DNA of 64,000 nucleotides. Origin: an uncultured Clostridia bacterium. GTDB lineage: Bacteria > Bacillota > Clostridia > TANB77 > CAG-465. The position numbers and the translations under genes are program-made. Every line of letters begins with the position of its first letter. Position 1 is the first letter of the stretch. The notes below the pieces were generated by a model that was not told the DNA's origin, ran no database searches, and saw only the letters and a list, made by a program, of their open reading frames with translations. This document shows, one piece after another, positions 1 to 8,700 of this stretch. The stretch covers positions 186,001 to 250,000 of the forward strand of contig CALXJI010000001.1 in the NCBI GenBank assembly GCA_944388585.1. Reading direction: 5' to 3'.

Positions 1-407
1 TTATTAAAGAATTTTGTATTCATATTTCTTTTATATCTGCTTTAGCTGGTTTTGATGTATTTTTTCCATTTGACATTGAATATTTAATTTTTAGAGATGA
101 ATTTAACTTAGATGATGTAAAGAACTATAAAACTATTATAAAGCAGTTATTTGATTATGATTTTATTTTTTTTGACTCTAATACTAAAAAAAGAAAGATT
201 ATATCTAGAGTTAAGCAATCTATAGATATAATTAATATAAAAAGAAGCAAAGGAATAAAGTATTTTGAGATAGAAAAAATTGACGATTTAGGACTTCTTG
301 GAAGAAGTGCGTATATTAATTTATTTTCAAAATATATAAAAAGATATTCAAAAGAAGATTGCACGATTACATTTAATAATAAGTGTTCAAAATATTTCTT
401 ACGATAA
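1..407 (+). CDS. Hypothetical protein, 5' end cut by window edge
   Basis: An open frame of about 134 codons runs from the left edge (first full codon at position 3) to TAA at 405-407, followed at once by a hairpin terminator. The visible part is rich in Lys, Ile, Phe and Asp (it includes the stretch FDVFFPFDIEYLIFRDEF) and ends in a basic, Ser/Cys-containing tail. I recognise no domain, signal peptide or membrane segment. The terminator and the lack of in-frame stops support a real gene; function is unknown. Confidence 0.6.
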   Translation, partial: IKEFCIHISFISALAGFDVFFPFDIEYLIFRDEFNLDDVKNYKTIIKQLFDYDFIFFDSNTKKRKIISRVKQSIDIINIKRSKGIKYFEIEKIDDLGLLGRSAYINLFSKYIKRYSKEDCTITFNNKCSKYFLR

Positions 408-415
408 TAATAAAA

Positions 416-447
416 TAACATCTAAATTAATTTAGATGTTATTTTAT
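416..447 (+). terminator. Rho-independent terminator
   Basis: Inverted repeat AACATCTAAATT / AATTTAGATGTT followed by ATTTTATT, 9 bases after the stop of the first gene. It separates that gene from the promoter at 450-478. Confidence 0.8.
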
Positions 448-449
448 TA

Positions 450-478
450 TTGACAAATTTACATAAAAGCTATATAAT
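450..478 (+). promoter_or_regulatory. Promoter, TTGACA-17-TATAAT
   Basis: TTGACA at 450-455 and TATAAT at 473-478 with a 17-base spacer, upstream of the 550 locus. Consensus SigA-type promoter. Confidence 0.8.
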
Positions 479-549
479 GCTTGCGAAAAAATAAATAAAA
501 AGAATAATGATTTTTATTCTTAAAATAATTTTAAGGAGGGAATATTATC

Positions 550-1182
550 ATGGTAAAGGTTAAAATTATCAAAGCAAATGATTTTTCTTTTAGTGAAAAA
601 AATGCAATATATAAAGCAATACTTAAAAATAAGAAAGAGCGAATAGAAGGAGATATAGACGTAAATTTTATTAATGAAGTTATGGAAGTAAATTTTAAAA
701 GGCGACTTAGTTATTATGAAAAAATAGCAGTTTTAAAAGAAATTTTTTATGAATTTTGTTTAAATGATATCAAATTTTTTAGAACAAGTGTCAATATTCC
801 AGTAGAAGTTTTTACTTTTATAGATAGAAATGAAGAGAATAAACAGGAATTATCAATAATAAAGGAAATATTAAATTATAATATTTCTGAATTTAATCAA
901 AATAAGAATAGAGAAAAATTATTTCTAATATAAAAATTTCATATGATTTGATAAAAAAAGAAATAGAAAATGGAAATAAAGAAATATTATTAAATCAGCT
1001 TTTTCGGTTTAACATATAAAGAGGTAAAAATATACTATCATATGCTTAATAGAATTTTAACTAGTGAAAAGTGCAATGGAGTATTAATAGAAATGCCTAA
1101 TTTAGATGATTTAGCAAATCCATATTGTGACATACATTTACGTTGGCGAAGGTTTAAATATTTAGTTGAAAAAAAGCATTGA
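550..1182 (+). pseudogene. Hypothetical gene broken by two frame shifts
   Basis: A strong ribosome binding site (AAGGAGGG) precedes ATG 550. The first frame gives 127 residues and stops at 931-933. Coding-like sequence continues in a second frame from about 912 (KIISNIKISYDLIKKEI) to about 1003, then returns to the first frame near the T run at 1000-1004 (FGLTYKEVKIYYHML) and ends at TGA 1180-1182. The outer parts share a frame and the whole span is a multiple of three, so two compensating one-base shifts would restore a protein of about 210 residues. Length and the helix LSYYEKIAVLKEIFYEFC loosely recall the unknown proteins at 17531, 18686 and 19387. Function unknown. The gap could be decay or homopolymer sequencing errors. 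Confidence 0.6.
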
Positions 1183-1200
1183 AAATTTCAATGCTTTTAA
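1172..1200 (+). terminator. Rho-independent terminator
   Basis: Perfect stem AAAAGCATTGAAA / TTTCAATGCTTTT that contains the stop codon of the 550-1182 locus, which supports that stop as the true gene end. Confidence 0.8.
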
Positions 1201-1229
1201 TTGACTATTTACTTTGTATGTTATATAAT
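1201..1229 (+). promoter_or_regulatory. Promoter of the marR operon
   Basis: TTGACT at 1201-1206, 17-base spacer, TATAAT at 1224-1229. A MarR autoregulatory site would be expected nearby, but I see no clean palindrome. Confidence 0.75.
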
Positions 1230-1282
1230 ATGTGATATACAACTAATTACAATTAAATAGAGAAATATTATAGGAGGAATTT

Positions 1283-1717
1283 ATGAATTTTATTACATAC
1301 AAAAATTTAGTAGATAAATATAATAGAAGTATTGATAGTTCGATACAAGAAGAACTAAGACCTTATTGTTATAAAAATAAGATAACATATTTACAATATC
1401 AAATACTTGAAGTTTTATTTGATGATGGAGCATTAACAATAGGAGATCTAAGTGATAAAATGAGTATGGATACTGGCAACATGTCAGCTCAATGTAAAAG
1501 GCTAGAGCAAAAAGGATATACAATGAGACTTAGAAAGAAATTTGATGAAAGAGTAGTTGAAGTATCACTTACAAGGCAAGGAAGATTGATAATAACGGAG
1601 ATGAATGATTTTTTGAATAAAAAGTATAGAAATAAATGGAATGGTCTTGATGAGCAAACAAAAAAGAAAATGCTTGAAAGTTATGAAACAATGGTCAAAT
1701 TGTTTACAAAAAAATAG
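1283..1717 (+). CDS. MarR family transcriptional regulator
   Basis: A 144-residue protein, the usual MarR length. The winged helix lies at about residues 45-105: helix-turn-helix LTIGDLSDKMSMDTGNMSAQ followed by RLEQKGYTMRLRKKFDERVVEVSLTRQG, which matches the MarR pattern of recognition helix, wing (DeR.v.v.LT..G) and a long dimerisation helix at the end. It starts at ATG after TAGGAGGA. It is the first gene of an apparent three-gene operon with a membrane protein (1728) and a subtilase (2271), so it may control those genes and itself. MarR proteins usually repress and respond to small ligands or redox state; the ligand here is unknown. Confidence 0.9.
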   Translation: MNFITYKNLVDKYNRSIDSSIQEELRPYCYKNKITYLQYQILEVLFDDGALTIGDLSDKMSMDTGNMSAQCKRLEQKGYTMRLRKKFDERVVEVSLTRQGRLIITEMNDFLNKKYRNKWNGLDEQTKKKMLESYETMVKLFTKK

Positions 1718-1727
1718 GAGTTTTAAT

Positions 1728-2252
1728 ATGAAAAAAAGAATATTAATTATTGTTAGTAGTATTGTTTTATTATTGGTATTATTATTGTTTTTTATTTTTT
1801 CAAATAATATATCTAAGAAAAGAGAAGAAAAGTTATATAGTATAATAGAGCAAGTGATAACTTCAAGAACATATAATATAGATAAGATTTTTCAAAATAA
1901 TTTTAATACTTTTTTTAGTGTAAAAAGGTTAGGGAGTAAAACAGAAGGAGATATTACGTACATTTATTGCTGGATACAAACAGAAAGTTTTTATATTAAT
2001 CAAGATGGAAGAGTAGAATTATACCAAGGAGATTCGATGCCTTACAGGTTTACTTTTGAAGGTGATGAACTACTAAAATATGAATTTCCAAGAAGCGGAG
2101 AAATGGAATATGCTGATTCTATAAAAGAACTATTTCCTTTTTGGGTAAGAGTTAAGTTTAATACAATATATAATGATAATGAGCTTAAAAATGATATTTT
2201 AGAACAAGTTGAAAATTATTATAATATAACGGTAGATAAAATATATTATTAA
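1728..2252 (+). CDS. Membrane-anchored hypothetical protein
   Basis: A 174-residue protein. The start is ATG 1728, with GGAG 7-10 bases upstream and MKKRILIIVSSIVLLLVLLL as a basic N-terminus plus one hydrophobic segment (about residues 4-24). The remainder is soluble and probably extracellular, with a helical stretch and then a beta-rich region around YIYCWIQTESFYINQDGRVE. There is no lipobox Cys. It begins 10 bases after marR and ends 18 bases before the subtilase gene, so the three are probably co-transcribed. No family was recognised; it could be a substrate or partner of the subtilase, but that is inference. Confidence 0.75.
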   Translation: MKKRILIIVSSIVLLLVLLLFFIFSNNISKKREEKLYSIIEQVITSRTYNIDKIFQNNFNTFFSVKRLGSKTEGDITYIYCWIQTESFYINQDGRVELYQGDSMPYRFTFEGDELLKYEFPRSGEMEYADSIKELFPFWVRVKFNTIYNDNELKNDILEQVENYYNITVDKIYY

Positions 2253-2270
2253 AATTTATGGAGAATATAT

Positions 2271-3587
2271 ATGAGTAGATATAAAACAACATATTGGGAT
2301 GATGTTGATAAGGTAAAGATTCCTAATGTTATAAATAGAGAATATATAAATAATAATAGTATTCTTGAAATAGGCGTAGATTCACATACTTTAGATTATA
2401 TGTATGGTATATGTGGTAAAGATATGGAAGATATAGATATGAGTGAATTATCAGTTGAAGATTTTTTAAATATTTCTTTTGATACTAATACCATATTTTC
2501 TGTAGAACAACTAGAAAAGTTTAAGCCAAATAAAATATTAAAAGAATGCGATGAATATTATATTGGAATGAATGATTTAAAAGAGGCAGGAATTACAGGA
2601 AAGGGGATTAATATAGTAATTTTAGACGATCCATTTGATCATACCATAGATGATAGATTTAAAGATATAAAGTATAATGATGACAATGTTTTAGAAAAGA
2701 ATGTAAGTCAGTTTCATGGTATTACTGTAACAGATATAATAAAAAGAATTGCACCTGAAGCAAATATTAAATTTTATGCAACTAAATTGGAAGACGAAAA
2801 TAGTGAAAAAAGTAAACATGGATTTGATAAAAAAAGATACGAAATATTAGAAAGTATAGCTAATAGTAAAGAGAATGTAGATATAATATCTATGTCTAGT
2901 ACAATAAATAGTATGGATATAAGTGAAATAAATAAAAAATTAGTTAATAAGGGCTGTAAATTTATAGATAGTAGAACTTTCTCAAATAATTTTGCTCATG
3001 CGAATAGAAGAGGAAAAAATATATTAATTAAGAATTTAAATTATAAAATATCGGATGAAGAATATAAAAATGCTATAGAAAAAATACATGAAGAGATAGA
3101 AGAGCTAAAAAAAGAAAATTTAGAAAAAGAAAAATATCAAGAAATAATGGATACATATGAACGTGTTTTAATTAGTAAAGAAAATTATAAAATTGAACTT
3201 GTAAAAAGAATAGAAAATGATGCTAAGAAAAAAATAAGTGTAGTATCTGGTGGAATAACATATATTCAAAATGATGGTATATGTGGGAAAAAATATGCTG
3301 CACATTCTAGTCAGAGCTTTTCAATTCCACAGGTTAGTGCTATATATGCTTTAGCTAAACAAATGGATAAGAATATATCATATGATGAATTTTGTAAAAT
3401 TTGTAATGAAACTTGTATAAAAGAAAAAAATAATTTAATTAATCCAGAAGGAATAATAAGAATAATTAATGAAAAAAATAAGAAGAAAGCTATAAATAGC
3501 GAAGAGTACAAACAAATATATGAAAACTCATCTAAATTAATTTCAAATTTAGATAAAGTGAAAGAAATGAAATCAAAAACAATATAA
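2271..3587 (+). CDS. Subtilisin-like (S8) protease, cytoplasmic and atypical
   Basis: A 438-residue protein with the three S8 catalytic blocks in order: Asp119 (GKGINIVILDD, with a downstream His), His149 in FHGITVTDIIKRIAPEA, and Ser349 in SSQSFSIPQVSAIYALAKQ. The last replaces the usual GTSMAAPHV with SQSFSIPQV but keeps Ser and Pro in register. A block VDIISMSS near 203-210 matches the S8 core strand. There is no signal peptide or propeptide, and a Lys/Glu-rich helical insertion (about 262-322) separates the His and Ser blocks. It is the last gene of the marR operon. Activity is likely but the altered Ser block leaves doubt. S8 proteins inside cells often act in regulated proteolysis; the substrate is unknown. 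Confidence 0.8.
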   Translation: MSRYKTTYWDDVDKVKIPNVINREYINNNSILEIGVDSHTLDYMYGICGKDMEDIDMSELSVEDFLNISFDTNTIFSVEQLEKFKPNKILKECDEYYIGMNDLKEAGITGKGINIVILDDPFDHTIDDRFKDIKYNDDNVLEKNVSQFHGITVTDIIKRIAPEANIKFYATKLEDENSEKSKHGFDKKRYEILESIANSKENVDIISMSSTINSMDISEINKKLVNKGCKFIDSRTFSNNFAHANRRGKNILIKNLNYKISDEEYKNAIEKIHEEIEELKKENLEKEKYQEIMDTYERVLISKENYKIELVKRIENDAKKKISVVSGGITYIQNDGICGKKYAAHSSQSFSIPQVSAIYALAKQMDKNISYDEFCKICNETCIKEKNNLINPEGIIRIINEKNKKKAINSEEYKQIYENSSKLISNLDKVKEMKSKTI

Positions 3588-3590
3588 AAT

Positions 3591-3619
3591 TTGACAATTA
3601 TTGTAGAATGGTATATAAT
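3591..3619 (+). promoter_or_regulatory. Promoter of typA
   Basis: TTGACA at 3591-3596, 17-base spacer, TATAAT at 3614-3619. It lies immediately after the subtilase stop with no terminator between. Confidence 0.85.
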
Positions 3620-3650
3620 ATTAACGACTATTTTTATGAAATGGCCGTGT

Positions 3651-3685
3651 AAAATAACCTAGAAGAAATTTTAGGTTATTTTAAT
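3651..3685 (+). promoter_or_regulatory. Terminator-like hairpin inside the typA leader
   Basis: Stem AAAATAACCTA / TAGGTTATTTT with a 10-base loop and a following T-rich stretch, lying between the typA promoter and start codon. It may end the upstream operon, act as an attenuator of typA, or yield a short leader RNA of about 60 bases. Confidence 0.6.
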
Positions 3686-3713
3686 TAAGTTTATAGAAAG
3701 GGAGAAAACTAAA

Positions 3714-5525
3714 ATGAAGAATTTAAGAAATGTTGCTATAATTGCTCACGTTGATCATGGTAAAACAACACTTGTAGATGCTTTACTTAGACAAAGTGGA
3801 ACATTTAGAGCAAATGAGCAAGTAACAGATAGAGTTATGGATTCAAATGATCTTGAAAAAGAAAGAGGAATTACAATTCTTTCTAAAAACACTGCTATCC
3901 ATTATAATGGAATAAAAATAAATATAGTAGATACACCGGGACATGCTGATTTTGGTGGAGAAGTAGAACGTGTACTTAAAATGGTAGATGGAGTTATATT
4001 ATTAGTAGATGCTTTTGATGGACCAATGCCACAAACAAGATTTGTATTATCTAAAGCACTAGCATTAAATTTAGTACCAATAGTTGTAATAAATAAAATA
4101 GATAGACCTGGAGCAAGACCAAAAGAAGTAGAAGACGAAATACTTGAACTTTTTATGGATCTTGATGCATCAGATGAACAATTAGATTTTAAAGTTGTAT
4201 ATGCGTCTGGAAAAAATGGATTTGCTAAATTATCTTTAGATGATGAAAGCAAAGACATGAAACCATTATTTGATACAATAATAGAAACAGTTCCAGAGCC
4301 TAAAGGATCAAAAGATGAGCCACTACAGCTTTTAGTTAGCAATATAGATTTTGATGAATACACAGGAAGAGTTGGAATTGGAAGAATAGAACGTGGAACA
4401 ATTCATAATGGTGAAACTGTTGCTATGTGTAAAAAAGATGGAAGTATACAAAATATAAAAATAGGAAAATTATATACATATGATGGATTAAATAGAGTGG
4501 AAACAGAAGAAGCGTATTGTGGTGATATAGTAGCAGTTACAGGACTTACTGGTATTGAGATAGGTGAGACAATATCTGATATAAATAATCCAGAAAAAAT
4601 AGATTTTGTGGATATAGATGAGCCAACTGTATCTATGACATTTAGTGTAAACAATGGACCTTTTGCTGGAAAAGAAGGAAAATTTGTTACATCAAGACAT
4701 TTAAGGGAAAGATTATATAAAGAGTTAGAAAGAAATGTTTCTTTAAGGGTAGAGGATACTGATTCATCAGACAGCTTTAAAGTTTCTGGTAGAGGAGAAC
4801 TTCATTTATCTATTCTTATTGAGAATATGAGAAGAGAAGGATTTGAACTTTTAGTATCTAGACCTACAGTTATATTTAAAGAGATAGATGGAGTAAAATG
4901 TGAGCCAATGGAAGACTTAACAATAGATGTCCCAGAAGAATTTGTTGGAGCAGTTATAGAAAAAATTGGACTTAGAAAAGGCGAAATGACTAATATGGCA
5001 GCATCACATTCCCAAGCTGGATATACAAGACTTGAATTTAAAATACCTGCAAGAGGACTTATTGGTTATAGAGGAGAATTTATGACCGATACAAAGGGTA
5101 ATGGTATAATGAATCATACTTTTTGTGGATATGAGCCATATAAAGGTGATATGACTACAAGACAAAGAGGAGCAGTTATCGCATTTGAGCAAGGAAAAGC
5201 TACAGGATATGGACTTTTCCAAGCACAAGAAAGATCAACATTATTTATTGGACCTGGAACAGAGGTTTATGTTGGAATGATTGTTGGAGAAAATTCAAGA
5301 AGTGAAGATTTAACAATAAATGTATGCAAAGAAAAGCATTTAACAAATACTAGAGCTTCTGGTAGTGATGATGCATTAAAACTTGTTCCACCTAAAATAA
5401 TGTCTTTAGAACAATCTTTAGAATTTATAGGTGATGATGAATTAGTTGAAATAACACCAACACACATAAGACTTAGAAAGAAAATTTTAGATCCTACACA
5501 AAGATTTAGACAACAAGGAAAATAA
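3714..5525 (+). CDS. typA: Ribosome-associated GTPase TypA/BipA
   Basis: 603 residues, the normal TypA length. The GTPase motifs are all present: P-loop AHVDHGKTT (11-19), DTPGHADFGGEVERVL (G3), NKIDRPGARP (G4), and the switch I region ERGITI. Elongation-factor-like domains II, III and V follow, with the TypA signature region GELHLSILIENMRREG and a C-terminal domain ending KILDPTQRFRQQGK. TypA binds ribosomes and helps 50S assembly and stress or cold adaptation. It begins after GGGAG, has its own promoter and a terminator downstream, so it is monocistronic. Confidence 0.98.
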   Translation: MKNLRNVAIIAHVDHGKTTLVDALLRQSGTFRANEQVTDRVMDSNDLEKERGITILSKNTAIHYNGIKINIVDTPGHADFGGEVERVLKMVDGVILLVDAFDGPMPQTRFVLSKALALNLVPIVVINKIDRPGARPKEVEDEILELFMDLDASDEQLDFKVVYASGKNGFAKLSLDDESKDMKPLFDTIIETVPEPKGSKDEPLQLLVSNIDFDEYTGRVGIGRIERGTIHNGETVAMCKKDGSIQNIKIGKLYTYDGLNRVETEEAYCGDIVAVTGLTGIEIGETISDINNPEKIDFVDIDEPTVSMTFSVNNGPFAGKEGKFVTSRHLRERLYKELERNVSLRVEDTDSSDSFKVSGRGELHLSILIENMRREGFELLVSRPTVIFKEIDGVKCEPMEDLTIDVPEEFVGAVIEKIGLRKGEMTNMAASHSQAGYTRLEFKIPARGLIGYRGEFMTDTKGNGIMNHTFCGYEPYKGDMTTRQRGAVIAFEQGKATGYGLFQAQERSTLFIGPGTEVYVGMIVGENSRSEDLTINVCKEKHLTNTRASGSDDALKLVPPKIMSLEQSLEFIGDDELVEITPTHIRLRKKILDPTQRFRQQGK

Positions 5526-5618
5526 TTTTGAATATAAATTTTAAACTTAAAGTTTGATATGTATGAAAAAATATAATAATAGTTTTAGATATATATTTTT
5601 TAAAAATAAAAATTACAT

Positions 5619-5653
5619 AAAATGCATACACTAGTAGTGTGTGCATTTTTTTG
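5619..5653 (+). terminator. Rho-independent terminator of typA
   Basis: Stem AAATGCATACAC / GTGTGTGCATTT (one G-U pair) followed by a run of T. Confidence 0.85.
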
Positions 5654-5680
5654 TAAAAATATGGAATTTATTAGCAAAAT

Positions 5681-5714
5681 TTGTGTTGCAAAACACAATT
5701 GTTTATTATATAAT
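5681..5714 (+). promoter_or_regulatory. Promoter with overlapping palindrome, glucan synthase operon
   Basis: TTGCAA at 5686-5691, 17-base spacer, TATAAT at 5709-5714. A perfect 7-base inverted repeat, TTGTGTT-GCAA-AACACAA at 5681-5698, covers the -35 box and is a good candidate repressor operator. The regulator is not identifiable from the window. Confidence 0.65.
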
Positions 5715-5755
5715 TAACTCAGATGTAAAAAATATATATGAAAGGTTTGGTTTGA

Positions 5756-8700
5756 ATGAAAGGGACACTTAGAGGAATTTTTAAAGATGTACAGAAAGAT
5801 TATAAAATTATATCTAAAACATATAAGACTTTGGTAAAGACTTATGATTTAAAAATACAAATGCATTCAGCTGGTCAATGGCTTTTAGATAATATGTATA
5901 TTATAGAAGAGCAATATGGTGATATATTAGATAATATGAAAACTTTAAAAAATAAAAGACTTCCAGCAATTAAAACACATGATAATCAAAAATGTGTTGC
6001 TATTTTTTATTTAGCTTATGAATTAGTAGAAAATAATAAAGGATATATAGATAAAAATATAATTTTTAATTGTCTAAGAGAACATCAAAAGTTAACTTAT
6101 TTAACGTCTGAAGAGCTAGATTTATTTGTATTAATGTTAAAAATAGCATTAATAAAGTTTATAGCAAGAATTTGTGTTAACATAACTAACTCCCAATTGA
6201 AAAAGATAGAAGTTGAAAATATTTTGGGCGAGGAAAAAATAAATAATTTTAAAGGAGAATTACGTTTCTTTAGAGGAGTTAGCAAAGACAGTAAATTATC
6301 TGATCTTTCTAAGATAAAGACTACAAATACAGCATTTGTAGAGTATATGTCTTATAGATTAAAAGAAATGGGAACAGAGGGAGAAAAATACTATGATCAG
6401 TTGCAAGAGGAAATATCCAAACTTGGATTTTCAGTAGAAGAAGCAATTGTAAAAGAACATATGGAAATAGCTAAGACAACTGATTATATAGGAAAGGCTA
6501 TATCTTCTTTTAAAATACTGCAAGGATTAAATTTTAGAGAAATATTCGAAGCTGTTAATAAAATTGATGAGACTCTAATGAATGATTATACTAATGAGTT
6601 TAAAAAATGTGATTATAAGACAAAGGAAAGATATAGAAGTTATATCATAAAACTTGCCAAAAAGTATGATTTATCTGAAGTATATGTTGCTAAAAAAGCA
6701 GTAATTTGTTCTAAAAAATATAAAAAGCATGTTGGCTTTTTCTTAATAGGAGATCAAAAGTATTTACTTAAAGAGGAGTTAGGGAAATCAGGTATTACAG
6801 ATAAACTATTATATAAGGTATTTGTACCTACTAGGTCAACTTTATATGTATTATCTTTACTTTTAATTGCTATTTTTCTAACTATATTTACATTTAAAAT
6901 GATAAATCCTCAAAATTTATTTTTAAAGATAAGTGCAGTAATAATTTCATTTACTTTCTATTTAGAGCTTGCGGATAAAGTTGTAAATTATCTTATTAGA
7001 AAAACAGTAAGACCTAAAATTTTACCTAGATTTAATTTTTCTAAAACTGTAGATGAAAATAATAAGACATATGTAGTTATGCCTACAATTATTTCATCAT
7101 TAGATAAATTAGATAAGATGATTGAAAAAATGGAAGTTACTTATTTGTCTAACACTTCAAAAAATATATATTATATGTTACTTGGTGATTGTGTATCTTC
7201 GGATGTTCCAGTAATAAAAATGGATAAAGATATAGTAGAATATGCTAAAAAAAGGTTAGATGAATTAAACAAGAAATATCCAAGTGATGATCATGTTTTA
7301 TTTAATTTTATGTATAGAAAACGTGTTTATTCTAAAGGTGAAAGTTCTTATATGGGATGGGAGAGAAAAAGAGGAGGACTTTTACAATTTAACAGATTAG
7401 TACTTGGAAAGATGTCTCAAAAGGAAAAAGATGCGGCTATGTATCTTACATATAATGATATTGCAAGGTGTAAATATGCAATTACCATAGATGAAGATAC
7501 TGAATTATCTTTAAATAGTGCTAAAGATTTAATATCTATAATGGCGCATCCTTTAAATAAACCAAAATTAAATAAAAAACAAACTAGAGTAGTGGAAGGA
7601 TTTGGATTAATTCAACCTTCAGTAAGCTTAGATATAGAATCAGCAAATAGAAGCCTGTTTGCAAAATTATTTGGAGGTTTTGGTGGCATAGATATATATA
7701 CTAATGCTGTATCAAATACTTATCAAGATGCTTTTAAAGAGGCAATATTTTGTGGCAAAGGAATATATGATATTGCATTATTTGAAAAGCTGGTTGCTCC
7801 ACAAATACCTGAAAATTTAGTACTTAGTCATGATTTGCTTGAGGGTTCTATTACAAAAGCAGGCCTTGCATCAGATGTAGAAGTGCAGGATGGATTTCCA
7901 AATAATTATATTGCATATATGAAAAGAAATCATAGATGGTATAGAGGTGATATGCAAATAATTAGATGGCTTTTAAGTCCTAAATCTAAGCTTTCTATAC
8001 TTTCTAAATGGAAGATATTTGATAATATAAGAAGACCAATGCTTGACGTTGTGGCTTTATTTGCTATAATAGTTTCATTATTTATATCTGATAAAGCATT
8101 TATTTATACAGTTCTTTCAAGTTTTTTTGCTATAAATACAGGATATTTTATATCTTTTATAGATATATTATTATATGGAAGAAGAATTCATAAAAAAGAG
8201 CTACAGTATATTCCATTAATTCATGGAATAGGTGCAGATTTACTTACAATGTGCTTTAATTTTATAACAATGCCATATAAAGCATATACTTGTCTTAGTG
8301 CTTTTTGCTTATCTATATATAGAATGCTAATATCTCACAAAAAACTTCTTGAGTGGACAACAGGAGAAATGCTTGAGAAGCAATCTAAAAGTAAGCTATC
8401 ATTTTATTATAGAAATATGAGTATTAATGTTATAGTTGCAATAGTAATAATACTTTTACCACTTGCAGTTCACACAAGTAATATTGTAATTGTAGATTTT
8501 AAATTATTTGTATCAATATCATTTGCATTAGCTCCATTTTTTGCGTATTTACTTGGAAAAGATCATTTATTTGGAAGAATAAAGAGATTAGATAAAAATG
8601 AAGAAAAGGATGTATTAGATATAGCTAAAAAAACATGGGGATTCTTTGATAGTATGATGAATGATACTAATAATTATTTGCCTACAGATAATTTTCAAGA

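Noticed and set aside
5681..5698. Rex operator reading of TTGTGTTGCAAAACACAA
   Set aside because: Rex sites need TTGTGAA-N4-TTCACAA; the arms differ, so only a generic palindrome was reported.
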